This document shows, piece after piece, positions 33,891-42,621 of a stretch of DNA of 64,000 bases (the first letter of the stretch is position 1; each line of letters begins with the position of its first letter). The notes beneath the pieces are model-generated. The model was not told where the DNA came from. It did not search any database and saw nothing but the letters and a program-made list of their open reading frames with translations. The DNA is from Planomicrobium sp. CPCC 101079. Lineage in GTDB: Bacteria > Bacillota > Bacilli > Bacillales_A > Planococcaceae. The stretch spans positions 248,001 through 312,000 of the forward strand of contig NZ_VOHC01000028.1 of the NCBI RefSeq assembly GCF_007859275.1, read 5' to 3'. The translations under genes and the position numbers were made by a program.

Positions 33891-35426
33891 TTAAAGCTGT
33901 CTGAAACCGCCGGTATTGGCCCGGACTTTGACTTCGGAATATTTTCTGACGTCGCTTTCTTTTGAAAGCAGCGTACCGACTACTCCACCGATAAAGCCAA
34001 GTGGGATTGAGACAATCGCCGGGTTTGTCAGCGGGAAAATTGGCGTACCTGTAATAATGGCAGCTCCTGCTTCTGGATTCATAACGCTTGGGCTGATCGA
34101 TACAAGAACCAGGGCGGAAATTAAACCAGTAAAGATAGCCGCCATTGCTCCCGTTGTATTGAATTTTTTCCAGAAAATCGTATAAACGATAACCGGCAAG
34201 TTTGCACTCGCCGCAATACAAAATGCCAATGATACTAAAAATGCGACGTTCAAGCTTTGTGCAAAAATTGCCAGTAAAATCGATAATGCCGCCACTCCAA
34301 CAGATGCATATCTGGCAGCCAGCATTTGCTGGCGCTCTGTGGCTTTCCCTTTTTTGATGATTTGGCCGTAAATGTCATGGGCAAATGCTGAAGCGCCCGA
34401 CAAGACCAAGCCTGCCACAACCGCTAAGATGGTGGCAAAAGCGACCGCAGAAATGAAGGACATCAAAATGTCTCCGCCCAGTGCCTGAGCCAGCAGCGGC
34501 GCCGCCATGTTGCCTGCAGCATTTGTGCTGATGATTGTTTCTGAACCAACAAATGCAGCAGCACCGAATCCAAGGAAAATCGTCATAACATAGAAAATCC
34601 CGACAATCCAAGTTGCCCACATAACTGAACTTCTCGCAGTTTTTGCATCCCTTACCGTAAAGAATCGCATCAGAATATGCGGCAAGCCTGCTGTACCCAG
34701 TACCAACGCAAGCATAAGAGAGATGGTATCCAATGGAATCTTATACCTGACTCCAGGATTCAAGAAAGCTTCCCCGTGCGGAGTGGCTGTTTTCACTTGG
34801 GCGAACATCTCCAGGATACTGAAATCGAAACGCTGCAGCACCAAGAACGACAAGATTACCGTACCGACCATCAACAAGACCGCTTTGATAATTTGAACCC
34901 AGCTTGTTGCTGTCATGCCGCCGAACAATACATAGATGGTCATCATGATTCCTACAAGCAAAACGGCCCATAAATAATCGATGCCGAATAATAATTGAAT
35001 AAGTGCGCCTGCCCCTACAAGCTGGGCGATCATGTAGAAAATAACAATTGTGATAGAACTCAGAGCCGCCGCTCCGCGCACTTTCTTTGCATCAAAACGG
35101 GCATTGATCATATCCGCCAAGGTGAATTTCCCAAGGTTGCGAAGAGGCTCTGCCACTACGAACAAAACAACCAAATAGGCTACCAGATATCCGATGGAAA
35201 ATAAGAATCCGTCAAAACCAAACAATGCAATAGATCCGGCAATCCCCAAGAATGAAGCTGCCGACAAATAATCCCCTGCAATCGCCATTCCGTTTTGCCA
35301 GCCTGTCAAACCGCCGCCTGCCGTATAAAAATCGCTGGTAGTGTTCGTACGCTTTGCCGCAAAGTAAGTAATGACAAGGGTCATCGCCACGATGATTAAA
35401 AAGATAATGATTACAGTAGCATTCAT
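33891..35426 (-). CDS. actP: Sodium/solute symporter, acetate permease ActP type
   Basis: Cation:monocarboxylate symporter of 511 residues of the SSS family, with about 13 membrane helices. The N-terminal SDFYTAGGGLTGWQNGMAIAGDYLSAASFLG segment (about 31-61) is diagnostic of the acetate/propionate symporter ActP, as is the KTARSSVMWATWIVG region. Its start overlaps the end of the DUF485 gene by 4 bases, the yjcH-actP arrangement of E. coli. It would supply acetate or another short acid. Symporter specificity in this group cannot be settled from sequence, so the symbol is by homology. Confidence 0.88.
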   Translation of the reverse strand: MNATVIIIFLIIVAMTLVITYFAAKRTNTTSDFYTAGGGLTGWQNGMAIAGDYLSAASFLGIAGSIALFGFDGFLFSIGYLVAYLVVLFVVAEPLRNLGKFTLADMINARFDAKKVRGAAALSSITIVIFYMIAQLVGAGALIQLLFGIDYLWAVLLVGIMMTIYVLFGGMTATSWVQIIKAVLLMVGTVILSFLVLQRFDFSILEMFAQVKTATPHGEAFLNPGVRYKIPLDTISLMLALVLGTAGLPHILMRFFTVRDAKTARSSVMWATWIVGIFYVMTIFLGFGAAAFVGSETIISTNAAGNMAAPLLAQALGGDILMSFISAVAFATILAVVAGLVLSGASAFAHDIYGQIIKKGKATERQQMLAARYASVGVAALSILLAIFAQSLNVAFLVSLAFCIAASANLPVIVYTIFWKKFNTTGAMAAIFTGLISALVLVSISPSVMNPEAGAAIITGTPIFPLTNPAIVSIPLGFIGGVVGTLLSKESDVRKYSEVKVRANTGGFRQL

Positions 35427-35830
35427 CGGTTTTCCTCCTTGTCATAGTTGAATTCTTTTAACGTTTTTGTAGCCATTTCATCAAATTTTTCCGCCCGTTT
35501 CATGTAAACGGTTACAAGTATCCACGTCATGGCGAATAGCCCAAAAGCAAATACCCATACCCATGAAATATCTCCAATGAACGGATTGTCCAACCAATCT
35601 GTATACGAAATGACGAAATTAAAAAGCAGATACAAGCCTAAAAACAATGTAATGGCTGGTATCAAGAACGCCTTTTTCTTCTTCATCAGGTCTCTAAAAC
35701 CAGCCGACGCTTCGATTGCATCAAAATTTGGCCCCGCTTCTTTAACAACATTGCCATTTTCCGATTCGCCGCGCTTTTTTCCTTTGACCTGAACAGCACG
35801 TGTTTTACTTCCTGCAATGGTTTTCGCCAA
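35423..35830 (-). CDS. DUF485 membrane protein, YjcH-like partner of ActP
   Basis: Small membrane protein of 135 residues. The C-terminal part (about 50-120) is a DUF485 domain with two membrane helices (FLIPAITLFLGLYLLFNFV and VWVFAFGLFAMTWILVTVYM). The N-terminal 45 residues are charged and cytosolic and are longer than in E. coli YjcH. I chose TTG at 35830 because AGAGGGG lies eight bases before it; the longer frame upstream has no ribosome-binding site. Co-transcribed with actP. A palindrome (ATACCGATCGGTAT) is 82-95 bases upstream. Confidence 0.85.
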   Translation of the reverse strand: MAKTIAGSKTRAVQVKGKKRGESENGNVVKEAGPNFDAIEASAGFRDLMKKKKAFLIPAITLFLGLYLLFNFVISYTDWLDNPFIGDISWVWVFAFGLFAMTWILVTVYMKRAEKFDEMATKTLKEFNYDKEENR

Positions 35831-35911
35831 TACTAACACCCCTCTTTGATTTAATTTTCTGAATCTAAAAACAATTAAAACATGTATAATTTTACAAGTC
35901 AATACAATAAG

Positions 35912-35925
35912 ATACCGATCGGTAT
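35912..35925. promoter_or_regulatory. Perfect 14-bp palindrome upstream of the DUF485-actP operon
   Basis: ATACCGATCGGTAT, a perfect inverted repeat of the TetR-operator kind, sharing the ATAC/GTAT ends and central CG pattern with the site at 10054. It sits upstream of a TTGACT-like hexamer on the minus strand, in the right place for a repressor or activator. Confidence 0.5.
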
Positions 35926-35956
35926 GATAATTTACTTGTATCGTTGAAGGAGGCTT

Positions 35957-36150
35957 TAATACAAAGATCCCTCTCCATATACAGGGGAAGAATCTTTGTA
36001 GCTTGTCGAAAAACTTTTATTCTTTGCTGCATTGAAACTGTTATCGTTCTTGCTATTTTTGCAAAACAGCTGCGCTTGCCGATGGCTCACCAAATTGATT
36101 AGAGCGGAACGCGTCCGGCTGGAGCGCAATGAACACTTTCTAAAACCTGA
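35957..36150. repeat. Intergenic sequence with hairpin and a remnant repeat
   Basis: No gene. At 35957-36000 ACAAAGATCCCTC pairs with GGGGAAGAATCTTTGT. At about 36097-36140 the sequence GATTAGAGCGGAACGCGTCCGG, GAGCGCAATGAACA and TTTCTAAAACCTG resembles, from memory, dispersed intergenic repeats of Bacillales/Planococcaceae. The CTCTAAAACAT stretch at about 23687 may be a decayed relative. Confidence 0.35.
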
Positions 36151-36151
36151 A

Positions 36152-36189
36152 AAAATCCCTCTCTTAATAAATAAGAGAGGGATTTTTTC
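36152..36189 (-). terminator. Terminator after the SLC13-type permease
   Basis: AAATCCCTCTCTTA / TAAGAGAGGGATTT stem with a poly-T on both strands. Confidence 0.85.
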
Positions 36190-36232
36190 GAATTACTAAG
36201 TTGCTCTTTTAATTTTCATATTTCATCTAGCT

Positions 36233-37660
36233 TTACCAAAGGCCCAGCAATTTCCACCAAAGTCCTCCAGCACCTATCCAGACAACAATATGAATGACGG
36301 AAATAATAAATCCAAGCATCCACCATTTTTGCTGGCTTACGTAGCCACTCCCGAAAAAGACAGGCGCAGGACCAGCCCCGTAATGGGTCAAACAGCCAAA
36401 TAAGTTGCTGAAAAACGCCAAAATCAAAGCGGATAGAAGAGGCGGAGCCCCGGCCGCCACAATAACGGATAGAAACGCTGCATACATCGCGCTGACATGC
36501 GCGGTGTTGCTCGCAAAAAAGTAATGGGAATAAAAATAAGCGATTGCCAATACAATTAAAGCAGTCATCCACGATAACTGGCTTGCAGATTCCTGCATCA
36601 ACCCGCTGAACCAAGGAATCATCCCCAATTCATTCAGGTAAGTTGCCATCATGACCAGTACAGCAAACCAGACCAGTGTATCCCAGGCCCCCTGTTCTTT
36701 TTTGATGTCCGTCCAAGTAAGAACTTGCGTCAGCAAAAGAACGCATAGGCCTACAAATGCGCTGGTAGTGGCACTAATATCGAATTGGGTGCCAAAAATC
36801 CAAAGAAAAAGCAATAAGAAGAACACGCCAATCATGGACTTTTCTTCTCGTTTCAGCGATCCCATCTCTTTTAATTTTCGGCCGGCGATGTCTGCAGCTT
36901 CCGGTGTCTCTTTCAACTCCGGCGGATAAAGCTTGTAAATAACTAAAGGGATGATAAAAAGACTGATAAGACCAGGCACAATTGCGGCCAATGCCCATCC
37001 TCCCCATGTGATCGTCTCGCCTGTAATGTCTTGCGTAATTTGAACGGCTAATGGATTGGCGGCCATTGCAGTCACGAACATAGCAGACGTAATCATATCA
37101 CCTTGGAAAGATACTTTTGTCAGAAAGGCACCGACTCTTCGCTCAGTTCCGTCCCCGACTCTTGACTCGTACGTTTCAGAAAGCGAGCGGATAATCGGAA
37201 AAATAATTCCGCCAGCGCGAGCTGTATTGGAAGGCATTGCAGGCGCCAGTATAAGATCGCTGAAAAGCATCGAATAGGACAACCCCAATGTTTTTTTCCC
37301 AAATAGCCGAACAAAAATATAGGCAATTCTGGTTCCGAGGCCCGTCTTGATAAACCCGCGGGAAATAAAGAACGCGATAACAATCAACCATATCGTAGTA
37401 TTTTGAAAACCGCTCAATGATTGCTCTAACGTTAAAGTTTTTGTTAAAACAATAAGTGTCAAAGCAATGATAGCTGTACTGCCCATTGGTACTGGCTTGA
37501 TGACCAAAGCGACTATTGTCGCCACGAAAATGCTGAATAGATGCCACGCTTCCGTCTCTAGTGCGGAAGGCGCTGGAATAAACCACAATACGAGGCCAAT
37601 TGCTACGCATATTAAAAGGGAGCGCCAATTTACTTCTCCCTGTTTTTTCTCTGTAGGCAC
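36233..37660 (-). CDS. Anion permease, SLC13/DASS (CitT) family
   Basis: Carboxylate transporter of 475 residues with about 12 membrane segments. ISRGFIKTGLGTRIAYIFVRLFGKKTLGLSYS (about 99-130) and the SNTARAGGIIFPII region (about 149-162), which carries the SNT motif that binds sodium and carboxylate in this family, identify it. A second, symmetric SNTAHVSAMYAAFL motif lies near 388-400. Substrates in the family include citrate, succinate, malate and 2-oxoglutarate. The gene is single and sits downstream of actP, with the two separated by 400 bases. Confidence 0.9.
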   Translation of the reverse strand: MPTEKKQGEVNWRSLLICVAIGLVLWFIPAPSALETEAWHLFSIFVATIVALVIKPVPMGSTAIIALTLIVLTKTLTLEQSLSGFQNTTIWLIVIAFFISRGFIKTGLGTRIAYIFVRLFGKKTLGLSYSMLFSDLILAPAMPSNTARAGGIIFPIIRSLSETYESRVGDGTERRVGAFLTKVSFQGDMITSAMFVTAMAANPLAVQITQDITGETITWGGWALAAIVPGLISLFIIPLVIYKLYPPELKETPEAADIAGRKLKEMGSLKREEKSMIGVFFLLLFLWIFGTQFDISATTSAFVGLCVLLLTQVLTWTDIKKEQGAWDTLVWFAVLVMMATYLNELGMIPWFSGLMQESASQLSWMTALIVLAIAYFYSHYFFASNTAHVSAMYAAFLSVIVAAGAPPLLSALILAFFSNLFGCLTHYGAGPAPVFFGSGYVSQQKWWMLGFIISVIHIVVWIGAGGLWWKLLGLW

Positions 37661-37706
37661 TGCTGCTTTCCTCCTCTTTTCTCTTTCTGCTTCTTAACAA
37701 AGAAGC

Positions 37707-37734
37707 AAGGGTTTATGGCGACCATAAACCCTTA
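37707..37734 (-). terminator. Hairpin after the intracellular serine protease
   Basis: AAGGGTTTATGG / CCATAAACCCTT perfect stem just beyond the protease stop. The T-tail is weak, so it may be attenuating. Confidence 0.65.
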
Positions 37735-37738
37735 TAGA

Positions 37739-38710
37739 TTATACGCCTCCTCTATTGTCAAGTCCAAAAAACTGTTCGATTTTCTCTAAAGCATCCAGTT
37801 CCACTAAACCGTTCCCTTCTGCTGTTTTTGGGTAGCCAAGCGGCACTGTTCTCCGGACAAGCTGGGCATACAATTCTGCTTCTGTCAGGTTACGGGCAAA
37901 TTCTTTTTCTGCTATATTTTTAATCAATGCTAAAGCACCTGAAACATGGGGGGTCGCCATCGATGTCCCAGACAAGCTGGCGTATTGCCCGTCCAAATAG
38001 GTGGAATGTATGTTGACACCGGGCGCCACAAGATCTATTTCATCGTTCGTATTGCTGAACGACGCAATTTTCCGGTTAAAATCAACAGCCCCTACTTGGA
38101 TCACTTCTCTATAAGCCCCGGGATAGCCTAATTCGTCGGTGTCAGGACTGGAGTCGCCTTCGTTGCCAGCAGCACAAACAACTGGAATTCCTGCAGTTAC
38201 TGCACGCTTGATCGCTTCATGGAGCTCAGGTACATCATCTGGCCCACCGAGAGACATTGAGATGACAGTCGTTTTTTCGCCGCGCGGTCCTGTCCAATCG
38301 ATTGCGTAATGGATGGCTTCAATAATCCCTGCATAATCGCCGCTGCCTTTAGCATCCAGCACTTTCAAAATGAGGAGCTGCGCTTCAGGAGCCACTCCAG
38401 CTACACCCCCATCTCTTAAAGAAGCGGCAGCCGTTCCAGCAACGTGCGTGCCATGGCCATTATTATCTTCGAAATTTGCTTCATCGTTACTATAATCTGG
38501 CGTGAAATTCCGTCCGGCAACAATGCGGTCTTCTAAATCCGGGTGATTGGATTGGCAGCCTGTGTCCAAAATCGCAATAACATTGCCTTGGCCGCCTTCC
38601 GCTTTTCCCCATACTTCCGGTGCCTTGATCATCCGAACGCCTTCTGGAATTTGCGGGGCCACAGTTATTATTTCTTCAATGCGATAAGGAATAAGATGGA
38701 TTCTATTCAT
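37739..38710 (-). CDS. Intracellular S8 serine protease (subtilisin ISP type)
   Basis: Cytosolic subtilisin of 323 residues without signal peptide. The N-terminal LIPYR (about 6-10) is the short propeptide motif of intracellular subtilisins that blocks the active site. The catalytic triad is D49 (AILDTG), H86 (NGHGTHVAG) and Ser in SGTSMATPH (near 254). Homologous to B. subtilis IspA, which degrades proteins during stationary phase. Single gene followed by a hairpin. Confidence 0.93.
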   Translation of the reverse strand: MNRIHLIPYRIEEIITVAPQIPEGVRMIKAPEVWGKAEGGQGNVIAILDTGCQSNHPDLEDRIVAGRNFTPDYSNDEANFEDNNGHGTHVAGTAAASLRDGGVAGVAPEAQLLILKVLDAKGSGDYAGIIEAIHYAIDWTGPRGEKTTVISMSLGGPDDVPELHEAIKRAVTAGIPVVCAAGNEGDSSPDTDELGYPGAYREVIQVGAVDFNRKIASFSNTNDEIDLVAPGVNIHSTYLDGQYASLSGTSMATPHVSGALALIKNIAEKEFARNLTEAELYAQLVRRTVPLGYPKTAEGNGLVELDALEKIEQFFGLDNRGGV

Positions 38711-38867
38711 TCTTCCCCCTCCTTAGTTAGAAGCAAAAGCTAGTGCTCCGTTTCTTACCCCTCTCTTCCCTTTTTTTCTTTTTCTGAAAACTTTTTATCG
38801 ATGTCTAGCAATTATTAACACTAAATGGCATGATAAGGATTAAAAAAGAGGGAATGGAGGGCTTGCC

Positions 38868-39275
38868 ATGGCCATACGTTACGAAAGCGCCGTGCCTGAA
38901 AAAAAAGCTTTTTTCGCTTTGTTTGCGACAACCGGATGGAATGCCAAATACAGTTTTACAGCGGACGATTTGGCGACAGCGATCAGTAACAGCTATTTTA
39001 TGGTTTGTGCTTATAGCGGCGAAAAGCTTGTCGGCACAGGGCGCATTATCTCGGATGGTGTTTATCAAACCTTGATTGGCGATATGATTGTTCATCCGGA
39101 CTTTCAAAAGCAAGGCATCGGAAGCGAAATACTAACTACGCTTCTAGCAAAATGCCAAGAAGATGGCATGAAGCAAGTCCAACTTGCGAGCGCAAAAGGA
39201 AAGATGGAATTTTATAAAAAATTTGGTTTTGAAGCTCGGCCTGCCGATGCACCTGGGATGCAAAAATACCTGTAA
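38868..39275 (+). CDS. GNAT family N-acetyltransferase
   Basis: Acetyltransferase-like protein of 135 residues. The acetyl-CoA-binding motif lies at about 85-95, VHPDFQKQGIGSEIL (Q/R-x-x-G-x-G/A), preceded by the central strand IGDMIVHP. The C-terminal FYKKFGFEARPAD (about 115-127) is the usual end of the fold. The ATG at 38868 follows GGAGGGCTTGCC. The substrate is unknown. Single gene with about 190 bases to the next gene. Confidence 0.87.
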   Translation: MAIRYESAVPEKKAFFALFATTGWNAKYSFTADDLATAISNSYFMVCAYSGEKLVGTGRIISDGVYQTLIGDMIVHPDFQKQGIGSEILTTLLAKCQEDGMKQVQLASAKGKMEFYKKFGFEARPADAPGMQKYL

Positions 39276-39465
39276 TTTTATATACTCCTGTATTCTCAAT
39301 AAATTATACTTATGAGCAACAAACAATTGTCAGGACACAAAAGGATGATGAGCTTACTGTCCAGGTGAGAGAACAGCGATAATTCGTCTATACAAAGTTT
39401 CTTTGCTTTTAGGCTTTAATTACAGTGAAAGTTCATAAAAGCAACTGGAAAAGAGGTAACAGCAA

Positions 39466-40515
39466 ATGAAAAAGAAATGGATGATTTATGGAGCAAGCGG
39501 CTATACAGGGGATTTGATTGCACATGAAGCAGCAGAACGCGGCCTATCTCCGGTTCTAGGAGGCCGCAGCGAAGAAAATCTTTTGCCTCTTGCTATCAAA
39601 CTGAAATTGGAGGTTCGGGAATTCCCAATTGACGCCGAAGCCTCCAAATTTTTAGAAGACATCGATTTGGTGCTTCACTGTGCCGGCCCTTTCAGCAACA
39701 CCAGCGCTCCCATGATTGAAGCTTGCATCGCAGCAAAAACCCATTACTTGGATATAACAGGCGAGATTGCTGTTCTTGAACATACACAGGCCAAAAACCT
39801 ATTGGCTGAAGAACGCGGTGTCATTCTTTGTTCAGGCGTCGGATTCGATGTGATTCCGACCGACTGCATTGCGTTAAAACTAAAAGAGCTATTGCCTGAC
39901 GCCACCCATCTCTCACTCGGATTCGATTCAGACTCGGGAATATCGCCGGGAACGATGAAAACAATGATTCAAGGGCTTGGTTCGGGAAGTGCGGAACGAC
40001 GGAGTGGCACATTGACTCCAGTGCCGCTTGGAAGCCAGAGCCGCACCATCGACTTTGGCAGAGGCGCCCGTTCTGCGATGGGCATTCCATGGGGCGACGT
40101 ATCGACGGCATTTCACACGACCGGCATCCCGAACATCTCCACCTGGATCCCAATGGCGAAATACCGCATTTTAGGCGCGCGGTTGCTTTCAGGATTCGGC
40201 CCTGCGCTCGCAACTTCTTTCATGCAAAAAAAATTGGCGGATTGGGTGGACCGAAACATTAGTGGTCCGGATGAAGCCTTGCGATCCAGCGCTCCTGCAT
40301 TTGTTTGGGGAGAAGCAAGAAATGCCAGTGGACAAGTGAAAACTGTACGGATTCAGACCGCTAATGTCTATGACCTTACCGTATATGGCTCGCTCGCTAT
40401 AGTGGAGAAGCTGCTTAACGGCCATTACAAAGGCGGCAGCTTTACACCTGCCGGCCTTTTTGGGGCACAGTTGATTGAAGAATTGCCGGGTTCCGGAACT
40501 TTTCAAATTGAATAA
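39466..40515 (+). CDS. Saccharopine dehydrogenase-like NADP-binding protein (trans-acting enoyl reductase type)
   Basis: Rossmann-fold oxidoreductase of 349 residues. The GASGYTGDLIAHEAAERGL motif (about 9-27) binds NADP, and GGRSEENL (about 32-39) follows the second strand. The C-terminal two thirds resembles the membrane-associated saccharopine dehydrogenase-like proteins that act as trans-acting enoyl reductases in mycobacterial lipid synthesis, but no partner polyketide synthase is near, so that role cannot be transferred. The actual substrate is unknown. Start ATG at 39466 follows AAAGAGG. It shares a terminator with fetB. Confidence 0.85.
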   Translation: MKKKWMIYGASGYTGDLIAHEAAERGLSPVLGGRSEENLLPLAIKLKLEVREFPIDAEASKFLEDIDLVLHCAGPFSNTSAPMIEACIAAKTHYLDITGEIAVLEHTQAKNLLAEERGVILCSGVGFDVIPTDCIALKLKELLPDATHLSLGFDSDSGISPGTMKTMIQGLGSGSAERRSGTLTPVPLGSQSRTIDFGRGARSAMGIPWGDVSTAFHTTGIPNISTWIPMAKYRILGARLLSGFGPALATSFMQKKLADWVDRNISGPDEALRSSAPAFVWGEARNASGQVKTVRIQTANVYDLTVYGSLAIVEKLLNGHYKGGSFTPAGLFGAQLIEELPGSGTFQIE

Positions 40516-40553
40516 AAAAAGCTGGCCCGCGTTGATTGCGGGTCAGCTTTTTA
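40513..40553 (+). terminator. Terminator shared by the reductase-like gene and fetB
   Basis: AAAAGCTGGCCCGC / GCGGGTCAGCTTTT stem with A- and T-tails. It overlaps the fetB stop codon. Confidence 0.87.
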
Positions 40554-41292
40554 GCAATTGCATTCGTTGGTTGAAAAGAGTTGGATAAGACAAAAATCCG
40601 AGCATTACACTGGTGACTGCGGCAGTCGTCAGGAGCAGGAACATGATAAGCAATTGGAATTGCACAGCTTGAATCGGATCTGCACCTGCAATAATTTGGC
40701 CGCTCATCATCCCTGGCAGCTGGACGAGCCCTACCGTTTTTTGGCTTTCAATCGTCGGAATCATGCTCGCTTTGATGGAATGCATCAGCTGAGTATGTAT
40801 CGCTTGCTTCGGCGTTCCGCCGAGCGATAAGACGAGCTCCGTTTCATCTTGATGTGTTTCAACTTCGGCAGTAAAGCGGTTTAGGAACAAAATCGCCAGC
40901 ACCATCGAGTTTCCGATGACCATGCCGCTGATTGAAATAATGTATTGCGCGGTAGGTGGTGTAACCCCGAAGCCAAGCAGCACGCTTTGCGTTAAAACTT
41001 CAACAAACACTAATGTCGCGGCAACTTTCCACACAATGCCTTTAATGGCGATTCCTTTTTTCTGGGCATTATGTGTCGCAGCAGCAATCATTAAGGTAAC
41101 CATTAAGAAAATATACAACAAGCTTTCAGAATCGAAAACAAACTTTAAAATATAACCGACCGCTAACAGTTGAATGATAGAACGGACTGTTGCAATTACC
41201 GTATCTCTTTCTAATCCAAGGTTCAAGGTTTTTGAAAGCAAGAGCGGCAAAGCGACAAAAATCAGTGTAATCGACAGGGTCCAATAACTCAT
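40543..41292 (-). CDS. fetB: Iron-export ABC transporter permease (FetB/YbbM, UPF0014 type)
   Basis: Permease of 249 residues with seven hydrophobic segments. The conserved regions RSIIQLLAVGYILKFVF (about 37-53) and SISGMVIGNSMVLAILFLNRF (about 130-150) are UPF0014 marks. E. coli FetAB exports iron and protects against peroxide. It overlaps the upstream ATPase gene by 4 bases, making a two-gene exporter, and is followed by a terminator. Directly upstream is ferritin. Substrate is inferred from homology. Confidence 0.87.
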   Translation of the reverse strand: MSYWTLSITLIFVALPLLLSKTLNLGLERDTVIATVRSIIQLLAVGYILKFVFDSESLLYIFLMVTLMIAAATHNAQKKGIAIKGIVWKVAATLVFVEVLTQSVLLGFGVTPPTAQYIISISGMVIGNSMVLAILFLNRFTAEVETHQDETELVLSLGGTPKQAIHTQLMHSIKASMIPTIESQKTVGLVQLPGMMSGQIIAGADPIQAVQFQLLIMFLLLTTAAVTSVMLGFLSYPTLFNQRMQLLKS

Positions 41293-42020
41293 ACCGCTCC
41301 CCCTTTCACAAAGTGCCTGACTTTATCGGTAGCCGGCGACTTCAAGAGCTCGCTTTCACCGGTTTCAATCACTTCGCCTTCCATCATCACCCATGTAAAA
41401 TCACCGATCTCCAATGCCTGCTGTAAATTATGGGTAATCCAGATAATAGTGGTTTTATATTTTCGGTTGATTGCTGCAATGAGTTCTTCTATTTCCTTTA
41501 GTGAGGTCCGGTCTAATGATGAAGTGATTTCGTCAAGCAATAATATGTCCGGCCGATTTACCAGCGTCCGCGCAATGGAGACTTTTTGGCGCTGGCCGCC
41601 TGACAGGTCGCTGACTTTCCGGTGCATAAACTCTTCTTCCAGCCCGACATCATGCAACAGCTGCTTTGCCGCATCTGCAGAAAGTTTTTTGCTCTGAAGT
41701 TCCATCGGCAATGCCAGATTGTCATAAACAGTACCGCTGACCATCGGGGCGCTTTGTAGCGCAATCCCAACCAATCGGCGCAATTCAGTTGGTTCATAGC
41801 TGTTAATTGGCTGGCCTTTGACGTACAGTTCGCCTGAACTTGGCGACAGCAACCCATTGCACAATTTTAATAAGGTGGTTTTGCCGGCGCCCGACGGCCC
41901 GACCAATGTCGTTATTTTCCCTTCCGGAAATGAACCGGTAATGCGTTTCAATATTTTGTTGCCGTCAATGATATAACTGACCTGATTGAGGTGCACAGCT
42001 GGTTTGTAATCAGTAAACAT
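41289..42020 (-). CDS. fetA: Iron-export ABC transporter ATPase (FetA/YbbL type)
   Basis: ATP-binding subunit of 243 residues. Walker A is GPSGAGKTT (about 40-48), the ABC signature LSGGQRQK (about 138-145) and Walker B ILLLDEITSSLD (about 158-169). The gene starts at the ATG at 42020 after GAAGGAAGTGGGG; a longer frame from 42056 runs through the neighbouring terminator. It is paired with the FetB-type permease, suggesting export of iron from the cytosol. The upstream hairpin at 42046-42078 separates it from ferritin. Confidence 0.87.
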   Translation of the reverse strand: MFTDYKPAVHLNQVSYIIDGNKILKRITGSFPEGKITTLVGPSGAGKTTLLKLCNGLLSPSSGELYVKGQPINSYEPTELRRLVGIALQSAPMVSGTVYDNLALPMELQSKKLSADAAKQLLHDVGLEEEFMHRKVSDLSGGQRQKVSIARTLVNRPDILLLDEITSSLDRTSLKEIEELIAAINRKYKTTIIWITHNLQQALEIGDFTWVMMEGEVIETGESELLKSPATDKVRHFVKGGAV

Positions 42021-42045
42021 GTCCCCACTTCCTTCTATAACAACA

Positions 42046-42078
42046 AAACGGCACACTAGTAAGTGTGTGCCGCTTTTT
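42046..42078 (-). terminator. Terminator between ferritin and fetAB
   Basis: Minus-strand GCGGCACACACTT / AGTGTGCCGT stem followed by TTTTG; it ends the ferritin transcript upstream of fetA. Confidence 0.78.
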
Positions 42079-42083
42079 AATTA

Positions 42084-42584
42084 TTATGCTTCTTCCATTC
42101 TTCGTGCAGCAAATTCATCGTTCATTTTTAAGAAATATTCTCCGCCTTCTGTAATGTTTTTCATGCGTGTGATGGTATCGCGGAACAGCTTTTCTTCCTC
42201 CATCTGCTCTTCGATAAACCAATCCAGAAAAGATGCAGTGGCATGTTCCTGCAAGTCAGCGGCTAATGTCACCAGCGCATAAATGTGGCTGGTCACATCT
42301 TTTTCTTGGGCCAACGAGCTTTCGAGCACGTCCATCGCATCTGCATAATGGTTTTTCGGTTCTGCCAACGCTTGCAATACCGGCTTCTCATCCATCGTGA
42401 CCAAGAAATGATAAAATTTCATTGCGTGAAAATGTTCTTCTTGCGCTTGTATTAAATAGAAATTGGCGAAACCATGGTACCCTTTTTTCGAAAAATAGGC
42501 TGCCATTGCGGTATACGAATGCGCTGCTTGTAATTCGTTATTAAACTGATCATTTAAAGCCAATGTCAATTTTGCTGGTAACAT
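42084..42584 (-). CDS. Non-heme ferritin
   Basis: Iron-storage protein of 166 residues that forms a 24-mer with a ferroxidase centre. Conserved ferroxidase ligands are visible: E17 in NNELQAAHSY, E50 and H53 in AQEEHFHAMKF, plus the later glutamate and Q in the C-terminal helices (EEQMEEEKLF). The family fits bacterial FtnA (S. aureus, Listeria). A PerR-type box is 23-37 bases upstream of the start, so it is probably induced by peroxide and low iron-bound PerR. The downstream FetA/FetB exporter indicates an iron-homeostasis cluster. Confidence 0.92.
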   Translation of the reverse strand: MLPAKLTLALNDQFNNELQAAHSYTAMAAYFSKKGYHGFANFYLIQAQEEHFHAMKFYHFLVTMDEKPVLQALAEPKNHYADAMDVLESSLAQEKDVTSHIYALVTLAADLQEHATASFLDWFIEEQMEEEKLFRDTITRMKNITEGGEYFLKMNDEFAARRMEEA

Positions 42585-42606
42585 GCTTATTCCTCCTCTT
42601 CCTTAT

Positions 42607-42621
42607 TTAGAATTATTATAA
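42607..42621 (-). promoter_or_regulatory. PerR/Fur-type box upstream of ferritin
   Basis: Minus-strand TTATAATAATTCTAA matches the PerR consensus TTATAATNATTATAA at 13 of 14 fixed positions. It fits the Fur box (TGATAATNATTATCA) less well, at 11 of 14. It lies 23-37 bases before the ferritin ATG, over the expected promoter. Confidence 0.7.
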
